In this document: in pieces, positions 47,696 to 56,932 of the stretch
Layout of the letters: every line of letters begins with the position of its first letter
How positions within the stretch are numbered: the first letter of the stretch is position 1
NCBI GenBank assembly: GCA_046328475.1
Contig: JAXLWN010000017.1
Span: forward strand, 43,060 to 107,059
Length of the DNA: 64,000 bases
Reading direction: 5' to 3'
Source of the DNA: CADCWN01 sp046328475
Lineage (GTDB): Bacteria > Chloroflexota > Chloroflexia > Thermomicrobiales > CADCWN01
Notes under the pieces: generated by a model
The model's input: only the letters and a program-made list of their open reading frames with translations
Told to the model about the DNA's origin: nothing
The model's database searches: none
Program-made: the position numbers and the translations under genes

Positions 47696-48763
47696 ATGCA
47701 ACGTCGCGCAACCAGGCGGCTCGTCGCCGTCGCGGCAGTCTTGGTGCTCCTCTGTAGCTTCGCCCCGGCGGCGCTCGGGGCCGGGGCGGCAGTTGACCAG
47801 GCGAAAATCTACATGGTCGCCGTCGGGGACAACGGGCAGTCGGGCGAGAAGATCGGCTGCGGCGACAGCCTGATCCCGGTCACGCGCGATATCCCGTCGG
47901 GCCTGACGACGACGGGGAAGATCAAGGCGCTGCTGGAGCTGCTCTTCTCGCTCAAGGATCGCGACTACGGGCAGTCGGGTCTCATCAACGCGGTCTACAC
48001 GTCGAACCTGAGCGTCGCCAGCATCGACATCCAGGGTTCGACGGCGGCCATCTACCTCACCGGCAACGTGTCGGTCGCCGGGGTCTGCGACGAGCCCCGC
48101 GTGGAGGGGCAGATCGCGGCGATCGCCAGGCAGTTCCCGGGCATCACGAACGCGATCATCATCTTTAATGGCGGATCGCTCTTCTCGAACGCGGGCAGCA
48201 TCAGCTTCCCGCAGACCGGGCACCGCGTCGAAGCGCCGTTCTTCCCCTACTGGCAGGATCAGGGCGGTCTGCCGATCTTCGGCTACCCGCTGACCGACCA
48301 GTTCGTGCAGGATGGCTACCGGGTGCAGTATTTCGAGCGGCAGCGCCTGGAATACCACCCCGAGAACCAGGCCCCCTACACCATCCTCTTCGGGCTCAGC
48401 GGCCTGCAGACGGCCCAGCGGCGCGGCCTGACCGGGACGGCACCGTTCGCGCCCAAGCCGGCGTTCCCCGCCAACGACTGCGAGTTCTTCCCGCAGACCG
48501 GGCACAACGTCTGCGGCGGCTTCCGCACCTACTGGCACAGCTACGGACTCGACTTCGGCGAGCCGGGGTTCAGCGTCCGCGAGTCGCTGGCACTCTTCGG
48601 CTTCCCGATCAGCGAGCCGTTCGAGGAGAAACTGGAGAACGGCCAGACCTACACGGTGCAGTACTTCGAGCGCGTGCGCATGGAGTACCACCCCGAGAAC
48701 CAGCCCCCGTACAACATCCTGCTCGGCCGGCTCACCGCCGACCTCATCCCACCCGGCCGGTAA
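47696..48763 (+). CDS. secreted GerMN-domain protein with FPQTGH repeats
   Basis: A 355-residue exported protein: signal peptide about 1-31 (VAVAAVLVLLCSFAPAALGA). Then comes a GerMN-type domain of about 120 residues (KIKALLELLFSLKDRDYGQS, NAVYTSNLSVASIDIQGSTA). Two C-terminal repeats of the type FPQTGH, FGYPLTD, VQYFERQRLEYHPENQ.PY follow, at about 173-245 and 262-350. The GerMN domain is known from spore and lipoproteins of unclear binding role. The repeat also forms the N-terminal half of the CAP protein at 2.6 kb. GGGAGG precedes the ATG. Confidence 0.85.
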   Translation: MQRRATRRLVAVAAVLVLLCSFAPAALGAGAAVDQAKIYMVAVGDNGQSGEKIGCGDSLIPVTRDIPSGLTTTGKIKALLELLFSLKDRDYGQSGLINAVYTSNLSVASIDIQGSTAAIYLTGNVSVAGVCDEPRVEGQIAAIARQFPGITNAIIIFNGGSLFSNAGSISFPQTGHRVEAPFFPYWQDQGGLPIFGYPLTDQFVQDGYRVQYFERQRLEYHPENQAPYTILFGLSGLQTAQRRGLTGTAPFAPKPAFPANDCEFFPQTGHNVCGGFRTYWHSYGLDFGEPGFSVRESLALFGFPISEPFEEKLENGQTYTVQYFERVRMEYHPENQPPYNILLGRLTADLIPPGR

Positions 48764-48778
48764 CCACGGCGTAATCGA

Positions 48779-48810
48779 GGGCGGCGGGCCGCATTGCCCG
48801 CCGCCCTTTT
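48779..48810 (+). terminator. rho-independent terminator
   Basis: GGGCGGCGGGC and GCCCGCCGCCC pair around a short loop and are followed by TTTT at 48807-48810, 16 bases after the GerMN gene stop. Confidence 0.9.
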
Positions 48811-48833
48811 CCTCTGGGATCGCCGGGGCACTC

Positions 48834-48930
48834 GTAGGGGCGCTGGAAGCGCCCTGCTCTGCTTGGCAACCGCTAGCCACACGAAGCAGGGCGGTTCGCG
48901 AACCGCCCTGCAAATCGCCCCTTCGGCTGG
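48834..48930. repeat. GTAGGGGCGC-type dispersed repeat
   Basis: GTAGGGGCGC starts at 48834 with a GGCGCTGGAAGCGCC hairpin. An inverse module follows with GCAGGGCGGTTCGCGAACCGCCCTGC (a 12-bp stem). The 3' end of the dehydrogenase gene runs into it without a stop. Confidence 0.7.
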
Positions 48931-48937
48931 ACGGCCA

Positions 48938-49830
48938 GGACGCGCCGACGATCTGCGCCAGGAGGCCGCCCAGTTCGGTGTAGTTGCGGTTGCCCAGGCC
49001 GGCCGCGCTCGCCGTGCCGTAGAGCTGGTAGGCGACGGCACCGGTCGCCAGCGGGGCGCGCGTCTCCGCGCCGAGCGCCAGCGCGAGGCCGACATCCTTG
49101 CGCATCAGGTCGAGCCGGAAGCCGACCGGCAACGGCGTGGGCGAGAGGAGGGCGGGCGCGGCCCCGGTGAGCGCGCGGGACGCCCCGGAACTGGCCGCGA
49201 TCACCTCCACCAGCAGCGAGAGGTCGGCACCCGCCAGCGCGCCGAGCGTCAGCGCCTCGCCGACGAGCACGTTGTTCGCCCCGGCGAGATACTGGTTGCA
49301 GAGCTTAAAGACCTTGCCCATGCCGACCGGCCCGACGTGATAGATGTTCTTGCCCATCGCCTCGAAGACCGGGCGGCAGGCAGCGAGGGCGGCGGCGTCG
49401 CCACCGACCATGATCGACAGCGTCGCATTCTCCGCCCCGCCACGCCGCCGCCGCTGACCGGAGCGTCGAGCATCGCCACGCCGCGCGCTGCGGCGCGCTC
49501 CCCGATCCGGCGCATCCAGCCCAGGCGAGGCGGTGCTCAGTTCGATCAGCGTGCCACCGGGGCGCAGCGCCTCCAGCGCGCTCTCCGCCCCGAGCAGCAC
49601 GGCCTCGATCTCGGCGTCGGCGGGCAGGCAGGTCAGCAGCACGTCGCTCGCCGCCGCCACCGCGACCGGGTCGCCCAGGCGGGTGCCGCCCTCGCCGGTG
49701 AGCGTCGCCGCTGCGGCGTCGCGACGGGTGCAGAAGGCGAGGGGAAATCGGCGCGCAGCAGGTTGCGCGCCATCGGTAGCCCCATCGCGCCGACCCCGAT
49801 GAAGCCGACTCGCGGCATCTCCGCGCTCAT
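48938..49830 (-). CDS. 3-hydroxyisobutyrate dehydrogenase-like oxidoreductase (frameshifted)
   Basis: About 295 residues. The N-terminal Rossmann motif is VGFIGVGAMGLPMARNLL. After a shift near 49745, DPVAVAAASDVLLTCLPADA and GTLIELSTASP follow, then another shift near 49515 (MLDAPVSGGG) and back near 49440. The substrate signature MGKNIYHVGPVGMGKVFKLC contains the catalytic Lys (K in GKVFKLCNQ). Family members oxidise beta-hydroxyacids with NAD. The C-terminus IVGAS reaches a dispersed repeat with no stop, so the end is approximate. AGGAGGG precedes the ATG. Confidence 0.8.
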
Positions 49831-49885
49831 CTCGCCCTCCTTTGCTCTCGCTGATTGCCCCGGCGAAGGGCCGGGATGCGGCGGC

Positions 49886-49894
49886 ATTGTAGCA
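49886..49894 (-). promoter_or_regulatory. extended -10 promoter (TGC-TACAAT)
   Basis: On the minus strand TGC-TACAAT occupies 49894-49886, about 55 bases upstream of the dehydrogenase start at 49830. Confidence 0.5.
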
Positions 49895-49910
49895 TCGGCG
49901 TGGCTCGGGG

Positions 49911-50067
49911 ACGGATCCTTCGCTGCGCTCAGGATGACAGGGGCAAGGCACTGCTTTTCCTTGTCATCCTGAGCGCAGCGAAGGATCCGTCCCCCCCCTT
50001 ACGACTGACGACTGACGACTGACGACTCGTCTACCCGACTACCCGACTATCCGACTGCCCGACTCGC
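49911..50067. repeat. 29-bp perfect inverted repeat and two STR arrays
   Basis: The 29 bases at 49911-49939 are the exact inverse of 49962-49990 (core TCATCCTGAGCGCAGCGAAG), with a 22-base loop. They are followed by ACTGACG heptads (about 50001-50027) and CTACCCGA octads (about 50030-50067). The same octad occurs at 61283 and inverted at 1030. Confidence 0.85.
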
Positions 50068-50148
50068 GCTAAAATGCGCCCGTGGCGAGGGGCGTGAGGG
50101 ATGCCGCAGCGCCACGCGACGCCGGGACGCGGCGAGAAAGGGGGCCGG

Positions 50149-50945
50149 ATGGCCGACTGGTCCGAGGGCGATCTGCCGATTGGCGGGATCGCGATCCACT
50201 ACTACCGCATGGGCGACCGGGCGAAACCGCCGGTGGTCCTGCTGCACGGCTTCACCGATGCGGGGATCTGCTGGGGCCGCCTGGCGACCGACCTCGCGCC
50301 CGACTACGACGTGATCGCGCTCGACGCCGCCGGGCATGGCAAGTCGGGCGGGTTGGAGCACGGTTTCCGCGCCCGCGCGATCTCCGACGTGATCGCGGCG
50401 ATCGATGGGTTCGGCCTGGAGCGCCCGGCGCTGATCGGGCACTCGATGGGGGGCGCAACAGCCTCCGGCGTCGCCGCCGTGGCGTCGGATCGGCTACGCG
50501 GCATCGTGCTGGAGGACCCGCCCTGGCGCGAAGGCCCGCCCGCCCCGCGCGGCCCAGAGGTGGTCGAGCGGATGCGCGCGTTCAAGGAGTTGTCGGCCGA
50601 GGAGCGCTACGCGAAGGCCGCGCAAGATCAGGCCCACTGGGCCGAGAGCGAGCGCATCCCCTGGGCCGACAGCAAGGGGCAGCTCAATCTCGGCGTCTAC
50701 GACGAGGTGGTCGATTTCGGGCGACCGCCCTGGCGCGAGACCGTCGCCAAGATCACCTGCCCCACCCTGCTGATCACCGCCGACCCCGAGCGCGGCGGCA
50801 TCGTCACCCCCGAGACCGCGCAGGAAGCGACCACCTCTGGCGCACCGGGCGGGTGGTCCACATCCCCGGCGCGGGGCACAACATCCGGCGCGACCGGTAC
50901 GAGCCGTTCCTCGCGGCGATGACGGGGTTCCTGGGGGAGATTTAG
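50149..50945 (+). CDS. alpha/beta hydrolase (one frameshift)
   Basis: About 265 residues. It has VVLLHGFTDAGICWG (oxyanion hole), LIGHSMGGATAS (nucleophile Ser, about residue 105), LLITADPERG (Asp) and, in the shifted frame, VVHIPGAGHNIRRDRYEPFL (His). The shift near 50830 separates the last 40 residues; joined, the catalytic triad is complete. The substrate is unknown. The ATG at 50149 has AAGGGGG upstream. It is convergent with the M23 gene. Confidence 0.85.
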
Positions 50946-50981
50946 CGGCGATTGACCGCCCGCCTTATCCTCGCAAACGCA

Positions 50982-51019
50982 AACAGCGCGGGCGGCCCGG
51001 TTGGGCCGCCCGCGCTGTT
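50982..51019. terminator. bidirectional terminator
   Basis: AACAGCGCGGGCGGCCC and its perfect complement flank GGTT. It lies between the hydrolase stop and the M23 stop. Confidence 0.9.
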
Positions 51020-51033
51020 ATGTCACCTTGCCG

Positions 51034-53012
51034 CTACTTCGGCAGATACCGCATCGGGTCGCGGTAGACGCCGTTGAGGATGACGCTGAAGTGGCAGTGC
51101 GGGCCGGTCGAGTTGCCGGTGGAGCCCATCGACAGGATCAACTGGCCGCGCGACACGCGCTGCCCGACCGAGACGTGGATCGCCGAGGCGTGGCCATACT
51201 CGGTGACGAAGCCATTGCCGTGGTCGATCACCACCGCGTTGCCGAGGCCACCCTTCCACCCGGCGTAGGTCACCACACCCCCATCCGCCGCCACGATCGG
51301 TGTGCCGATCTTATTGGCGATGTCGATGCCGTTGTGCCCGCCGGGTCCGTAGAAGGCGACGTTGCCGCCGAAGCCCTGCGTCAGGCTGCCCTGCGCGGGC
51401 CAGATGAAGCTCCCGGTGGCGCTCGCGGCCGGGGCGGCCTGGGCCACAGGCTGCGGCGCGGGTGCGGCCGGCGCGGCGGGCGCGGTCGAGGCGGGAGCCG
51501 TCGGATGTTCCGCTGGCTGTTCCGCTGCGGGAGCGGCGGCCGGGATGGACGCCGCCGCGACTTGCGGCGCGGAGGGCGCGGCGCGGACGCTGGCCGCGCG
51601 GTCGGTCGCGCTCAGGTAGCTGGCGCGCACGAAGCCGCTCGCGCCGTCGTAGTCCACGCCGTACCAGGCGTTCCCCTCGCCATCGGTCACCGGGCCGGAG
51701 ACCACGACCAGGACAGTGCCCTCGTCGGCGGCGGCGACGACACCGCCGTTCAGCCCGGCCTCCTCGCGGAGGCGCAGGTTCCAGCCGCCGGTGTTGCTGA
51801 CTTCCACATGCGCGCCGACCGCGAAGCCGGCGGCCTCGGACACGCCGATGGCCGCGCCCGACTGGCGCGCGGTCACGGCGCGGTCGGTGGCGTTCAGGTA
51901 GGCGGCACCGGCGTAGCCCTGCACCCCGTCGTAATTCACGGCGTACCAGGCGTTGCCCGCGCCGTCCAGGGTCGGGCCGTCGAGAATCTGCACCACCGCA
52001 CCCTCGGGGGCGACGGCGAGAGTCGCCGCGTCGAGGGCGCTCGCCGCGCGCACGCGCAACGGCCAACCGCCGGTGTTGCCAACCTCGGCATTCCCCCCGG
52101 CGGCGACGCCCGCCCCCGCAGCGGCGACGGCAGCGGCTGGTTGCCGCTCGCTCAGTTCGGCGTCGGTCCAGCTCAGGTAGGCGGCGCTGGCGTAGCCGGT
52201 ACTGCCGTCATACTCCACGGCGTACCAGGCGTTGCCGCTGGCGTCGGACAACGGACCATCGAGGACGCGCAGGACGGCCCCCTCGGGCGCAGCGTCGAGC
52301 GTGGGCGCGTCGAGATTCCCCGCCGCGCGCAGGCGCACGGGCCAGCCGCCGGTGTTGCTGACTTCGACGTGCTCACCGATGGTCAGCGCCAGCGCCTGGC
52401 GGTTGGTCGCGGGGCCGAGGACTCGCCGCTGGCCGCGCCGAGGTAATCGCCGACCGCCCAGCCGCTGACACCGCCATAGGTGACGGGATACCACGATCTG
52501 CCCGCCGTTGAGACGCGGCGCGCCGGTGATCGCGACGGAGGCCCTTCCGGCAGCACGGCGAGGATCGCGGCCGAGAGGTCGGCCCCATCGCGCAGGTGCA
52601 AGCCATCGCCGCCGGTCCCGACGACCGCCTTGGCCTCGGTCGCCCGCGTTTGCGACGCGGCCGGTTCATTGGCGAGCGCGGCCGGGGCGCGGTCGGCACT
52701 GACCAGGAAGGTGGCGAAGACGTAGCCGGTGGTGCCGTTGGCATCGATGCGATACCAGAGGTTGCCGTCGTCCCCGGCGACGGGGCCGTCGAGAATGGTG
52801 ACGCTGGTACCCGCGGTGAGGTGGGTGAGGACGGTGTACTGGTAGCCCGCGTCGGAGCGGAGGAGGATGACGTCGCCACCGGTGTTGGCGATCACGGCCT
52901 TGTCGCCGCTGGCGAGGTCGGTATCGGCGAACGCCGGCGTGGTGCCGCCGAGCAGGAGCAGGCTGGCGAGGAGTAAAGCGAGTACTCCCCGCACGCGTAT
53001 GAGCGCGGGCAT
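51034..53012 (-). CDS. secreted SH3b-repeat M23 (LytM) peptidase (frameshifted)
   Basis: About 655 residues: signal peptide (RGVLALLLASLLLLGGTTPA), five SH3b-like repeats (e.g. GNLWYRIDANGTTGYVFATF and GNAWYAVEYDGSTGYASAAY), an Ala/Pro-rich linker and a C-terminal LytM domain. Zinc ligands are GGHNGIDIAN (His, Asp) and GPHCHFSV (HxH). It should cut peptidoglycan cross-links, with the SH3b repeats binding the wall. Shifts near 52545 and 52410 interrupt two repeats. The ATG at 53012 has GGGAGG upstream; the leader from the promoter at 53327 is about 300 bases. Confidence 0.87.
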
Positions 53013-53326
53013 CGGTCCATCCTCCCTGTGTGTTCCCCGGCGCTCTGGCGGGCGTCCGGGCTGGCGGGTGTGGGTGTTCCCTCCGATCTTGCTGCGGCGC
53101 GCGGCCCTGACGGTGGACCGCCCGCTCGATTCGATCGCCGCGCCCGACGAGCGCGCGACGATGGCGCACAACAGACAAACGCCGCGACATGCGGCGCACA
53201 CGACGCTGCGAGAGGCATCTCGCGCGGCAAACGGATGCTGGGAGCGGGCGAAATCGGGGCGTGACGCGCGAGGTGTGGGCTGTATTCGTAAGGGTGTCAG
53301 CCACGCAGGCTGCGCTAAACACCCGC

Positions 53327-53355
53327 AGCCTAACACGGTGATGGGTTATTGTCAA
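53327..53355 (-). promoter_or_regulatory. promoter of the M23 peptidase gene
   Basis: On the minus strand TTGACA (53355-53350) and TAGGCT (53332-53327) are separated by exactly 17 bases. No gene is seen between it and the start at 53012, so a leader of about 300 bases is predicted. Confidence 0.55.
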
Positions 53356-53469
53356 TTGCCAAGATGTCAAGCTGCGTGATGTCAAGTTGGAGAGATGCAG
53401 ATTTTGGAGCGCCGCCCCTCGGTCAAGAGAGCACGCGAATCAGCGCATTTTGCGCCCACTACGACGCGT

Positions 53470-53560
53470 CTCAGCCCGCGCAGGCGGGCTTCGCGGCGAC
53501 CAACGGGAGCCTTCAGCCCAGGTCTTTGGACCTTGGGGCGACGTGGCCGGGCAACCCCCA
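53470..53560. repeat. AGCCCGCGCAGGCGGGCT-type dispersed repeat
   Basis: CAGCCCGCGCAGGCGGGCTT, then TTCGCGGCGA and CAGCCCAGGTCTTTGGACCT. It is the same module as at 22228 and 38402, placed downstream of the beta-lactamase-fold gene. The stretch from 53356 to 53572 holds no supported gene. Confidence 0.7.
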
Positions 53561-53572
53561 TCACAACGCCCC

Positions 53573-54720
53573 CTACCCGCGCAAATCGTAGATAGCGCGC
53601 TCAAATTCGGCGAAGAGATCGAGCACCGGCTGGTCGCAAAACGGCAGGATCTGGTCAGCACGAAGCCCGCGATACGCCGTGCAGGATCGAGCCAGAAGTA
53701 GGTGTTGTACATCCCGGCCCAGGCCCAGCTCCCGGCGCTCCGCCCGGTCGGCGCGAGGTCGGTCGTGAGCATCCCGGCCAGCCCCCACCGCTTGGCCATG
53801 CCGGGGAAGAACAGGCCATGATTGGAACGATCCGGCCTGACCGAGTGGAGGTCGCCCGCGTCCAGTTCGCCGACGTGGTTCTCCGCCAGCAGCGCGACCG
53901 TCTCGGGCTGGAGCACGCGCCCCCCGTCGAACTGACCGTCGCCCAGCAGCATTTGCAGGAAGCGCACGTAGTCTGCCCCGGTCGAGAAGAGGCCGCCGCC
54001 ACCGCCGAAGACCGCCGGGCGCTCGGGGAAGGTGTCGGCGAGCGCCTCCAGTTCGCCATCGGGATGGCGCTGGTAGCAGGTCGCCAGGCGCGCGCGCAGG
54101 TCGGGGCGGAGCAGGAAGCTGGTGTCGCCCATGCCGAGCGGGTCGAGGATGTTGGCGCGGAAGAAGTCTTCGAGCGACTGCCCGCTGATCCGCTCGACCA
54201 CGCGCCCGGCCCAGTCGGTGTTCGCCCCATACTCCCAGCGCTCGCCCGCGTCGCGCACCAGCGGCAATTCGAGCGCGGGATCCCTCGACTCAGGCGCTGC
54301 TGGTAGCGTTGCAGATCGGCGTTCCAGACCGGGTAGGCGAATCCGGCGGTGTGGGTCAGCAAATGGCGCAGCGTGATCGCCCGCCGTGGCGCGCGAAAGT
54401 GCGGCGCTCCGGCGTCATCGAACCCGGCGAGCACCTGAATCGCGGCCAGCTCGGGCACCCGCTCGCCAAGCGGTTCGTCCAACGTCAGCTGGCCCCGCTC
54501 GACCAGTTGCAGCGCCGCGACGGAGGTGATCGGCTTCGTCATCGACATGATCGCGAAAACTGTATCGAGACCCATCGCCGGTGCCGCGCCGAACGCGCGC
54601 TGGCCGAACGCCCCTCGTAGAAGACGCCGTCCGCATCGGCGGCCAGCGCGACCACCCCGGCACCGCGCCCGCCGCCACGGCACGCGCCAGCACGCCATCA
54701 ACTCCCGTTGCTACGGCCAT
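53573..54720 (-). CDS. serine beta-lactamase-fold hydrolase (frameshifted)
   Basis: About 380 residues. It has the SxxK motif SMTKPIT, the YxN motif YGANTD, and FGGGGGLFSTGADYVRFLQM plus NTYFWLDPARRIAGFV near the third motif position. This is the beta-lactamase/esterase/DD-peptidase-like family (class C fold); most members hydrolyse esters or peptides rather than drugs. Shifts near 54625, 54268 and 53680 must be joined. GGAGGGG precedes the ATG at 54720. No signal peptide is seen. Confidence 0.82.
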
Positions 54721-54901
54721 CTTCCCCTCCAACCAGCGTCGGAATCGCTCGCCGCTCCGCCCCGTCGGTCATCAGATGAGTGGATGTGAGATTTGGCGAC
54801 TATACCGGAGCGCGACGGTACGGCGCAAGCCGCCGCTGCACGATCTCACCGCGAGGGGTAGACTGGCGGCAGACGAACCGACCTGACCAGGGAGAAGTCA
54901 C

Positions 54902-55606
54902 ATGCCGCAGCCCGACTGGTATCTCGACGAACTGGCGCACGCGGGGCCGGAACACCTCGACCCGGCCTACACCGCCACCTACGACGCCAAGGCGCAGACC
55001 GACCCTGCCCCGGACGTGGCGGCGCTCCGCGCGCTCGGCCTGAACGAAAGTAGCACGCTGGTCGACCTCGGCGCGGGCACGGGCACCTTCGCGCTCGCCG
55101 CCGCGCCCCACTGCCGCCGCGTGGTGGCGGTCGATGTGTCGCCCGCGATGCTCCCGCTGATTCGCGCCCAGGCCGAGGCGCGCGGCCTGGGCAACGTGGA
55201 GGTCGTCCACGCGGGCTTCCTCAGCTACGCGCACCAGGGGGCACCGGCCGACTTCGTCTACTCGCGCAACGCCCTGCACCACCTGCCCGATTTCTGGAAG
55301 GGGGTCGCGCTCACGCGCGTCGCGGCGCTGCTGCGGCCGGGCGGCATCTTTTTCCTGCGCGACCTCGTCTACAGCTTCGAGCCCGCCGAGGCGAGCGCGC
55401 GGTTCGAGCCGTGGCTCGCCAACGCGCCCGCGCGCCCGGAAGCGGGCTGGACCCGCGCCGAGTTGGCCGAGCACATCCGCACCGAGTACAGCACCTACAA
55501 TTGGCTGCTGGAGCCGCTGATCGAGCGCGCGGGCTTCGCCATCCAGGATGTCAACACCAGGGGAGCCTTCGCGGCCTACACCTGTGTGAAAAACGCGGGC
55601 GGCTGA
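54902..55606 (+). CDS. class I SAM-dependent methyltransferase
   Basis: A 234-residue methyltransferase. Motif I is LVDLGAGTGTFALAA (about residues 53-67), followed by VVAVDVSPAML, and FVYSRNALHHLPDFWKGVAL matches motif IV/post-I of UbiE-type enzymes. The substrate is unknown. GGGAGAAG precedes the ATG. A fragment of a second copy of its 3' end lies at 56693-56798. Confidence 0.9.
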   Translation: MPQPDWYLDELAHAGPEHLDPAYTATYDAKAQTDPAPDVAALRALGLNESSTLVDLGAGTGTFALAAAPHCRRVVAVDVSPAMLPLIRAQAEARGLGNVEVVHAGFLSYAHQGAPADFVYSRNALHHLPDFWKGVALTRVAALLRPGGIFFLRDLVYSFEPAEASARFEPWLANAPARPEAGWTRAELAEHIRTEYSTYNWLLEPLIERAGFAIQDVNTRGAFAAYTCVKNAGG

Positions 55607-55657
55607 AATCATTACTGAGGCGGACTTCGCCTGCATGACCGCCGCTCAGGCGTGCGG

Positions 55658-55666
55658 TGCTATACT
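55658..55666 (+). promoter_or_regulatory. extended -10 promoter (TGC-TATACT)
   Basis: TGC-TATACT at 55658-55666 lies about 48 bases before the start at 55715. Confidence 0.5.
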
Positions 55667-55714
55667 CCGCGCCGGGGATTTGCCGGGCAGAATTGACGAT
55701 GGGGAGGGTTCGAT

Positions 55715-56458
55715 ATGGCGAACGAGTCACCGTCCGTGCGCGATGCGCGACCACCGATCGGCGTGCTCGTCTCGCTGCGCCCGACAGGTCTCGGGGCGGA
55801 AGTGGACGCGATCGTTCAGGAACTGACGGACCGTGCGATGGGCGCGATAGAAACTGCTGGTGGCACCCCGACCCTCGTGGACATCAGCGCCCCGGATCGC
55901 GGCCCGGAATCATTGCAGGGAGACTTCGCGGGGCTGCTCATCCTCGGTGGCGCGGACGTCGATCCCACGCTCTACGGTGCGGTGCCCGATCCCACGGTGT
56001 GGGGCGTGGATACCGACGCGGATCGCTACGAGATCGCCGCAGTGCGCGGCGCGCTCGACAGCGGCACGCCGACCGTCGGCATCTGCCGGGGGATGCAGGT
56101 GATCAATGTGGCGGCGGGCGGCACGCTCATCCAGGATCTGGGCGCGGAGACGACGCACCACGGCCCTGCCGATGCCATCATGGTGACGCAGCGGGTGCGC
56201 GTCGCGCCGGACTCGCGCCTCGGCCGCATCCTGCAGCGGGAGGAGGTCCCGGTGCGCACGGGGAATCACCAGGCGGTGGACCGGGTCGCGGACGGCTTCA
56301 CGGTCGTCGCGCGGGCCGCCGATGGCGTGGTCGAGGCCATCGAGCACGCCAACACCTGGGTCATCGGCGTGCAGTGGCACCCGGAGGACCCCGCCGCCGA
56401 TGAACGCGACCTGATGGCCATCACGCGGGCGCTCGTCACGCGCGCCGCCGCGCGATAG
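55715..56458 (+). CDS. class I glutamine amidotransferase-like hydrolase (peptidase C26)
   Basis: A 247-residue enzyme of the gamma-glutamyl-GABA hydrolase (PuuD) type. The nucleophile Cys is in VGICRGMQVIN (about residue 122); GLLILGGADVDPTLY is the oxyanion region, and GVQWHPEDPAAD carries the His and Glu of the triad. It probably releases glutamate from a gamma-glutamyl compound. GGGGAGGG precedes the ATG. No polyamine genes are adjacent, so the substrate is open. Confidence 0.9.
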   Translation: MANESPSVRDARPPIGVLVSLRPTGLGAEVDAIVQELTDRAMGAIETAGGTPTLVDISAPDRGPESLQGDFAGLLILGGADVDPTLYGAVPDPTVWGVDTDADRYEIAAVRGALDSGTPTVGICRGMQVINVAAGGTLIQDLGAETTHHGPADAIMVTQRVRVAPDSRLGRILQREEVPVRTGNHQAVDRVADGFTVVARAADGVVEAIEHANTWVIGVQWHPEDPAADERDLMAITRALVTRAAAR

Positions 56459-56521
56459 GGGAACGACGGGGGCAGGCGGTATCGCACCGCCCGCCGCCCA
56501 CCTCCCTCACCTCGAACAGCC

Positions 56522-56692
56522 CTACAGACCGGGCAGCAACGCGTCGCAGGCCAGCACCGCCTCCAGCGCCGGATCGCGGTTCTCGGCGTAGGCGGCGAAG
56601 GTGGGCGGCGCGCAGAGGCGCGGCGCGATCCAGGTGCGGTGATCCATCGGCCAGGAACTCTGCCAGTAGAGGTCGGAGATCGTCCCCTTCAA
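56522..56692 (-). pseudogene. 3' fragment of a duplicated S41 peptidase gene
   Basis: It encodes LKGTISDLYWQSSWPMDHRT and ends DPALEAVLACDALLPGL, nearly identical to the C-terminus of the S41 gene at 59324. Only about 55 codons remain and no start exists. Confidence 0.85.
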
Positions 56693-56798
56693 CTGGCTGC
56701 TGGAACCGCTGATCGAGCGCGCGGGCTTCGCCATCGAGCACGCCAGCGCCAGCGCAGCCTTCGCGGCGTATACCTGCGTGAAAAAAGCGGGCGGTTGA
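56693..56798 (+). pseudogene. 3' fragment of a duplicated methyltransferase gene
   Basis: It encodes NWLLEPLIERAGFAIEHASA and AFAAYTCVKKAGG to the TGA at 56796-56798, matching the last 35 residues of the methyltransferase at 54902. It joins the S41 fragment head-on with no gap. Confidence 0.85.
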
Positions 56799-56907
56799 AG
56801 CCGCGCCTCGCAGGCGCTCACGCGCCACGAAACCCGCCTACGCGGGTTGGGACTCAGTCCGCGCAGGTGGACTTCGTGGCCCCGCAGGGCCTGCGAGGCG
56901 CGGCTTC
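56797..56907. repeat. GAAGCCGCGCCTCGCAGG inverted repeat
   Basis: The 18 bases at 56797-56814 are exactly inverted at 56890-56907. An inner CCCGCCTACGCGGG hairpin and a CAGTCCGCGCAGGTGGACTT module lie between them. It lies just downstream of the esterase-like gene. Confidence 0.8.
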
Positions 56908-56932
56908 AGACCGACCCCGCCCCGGGCGCTGA

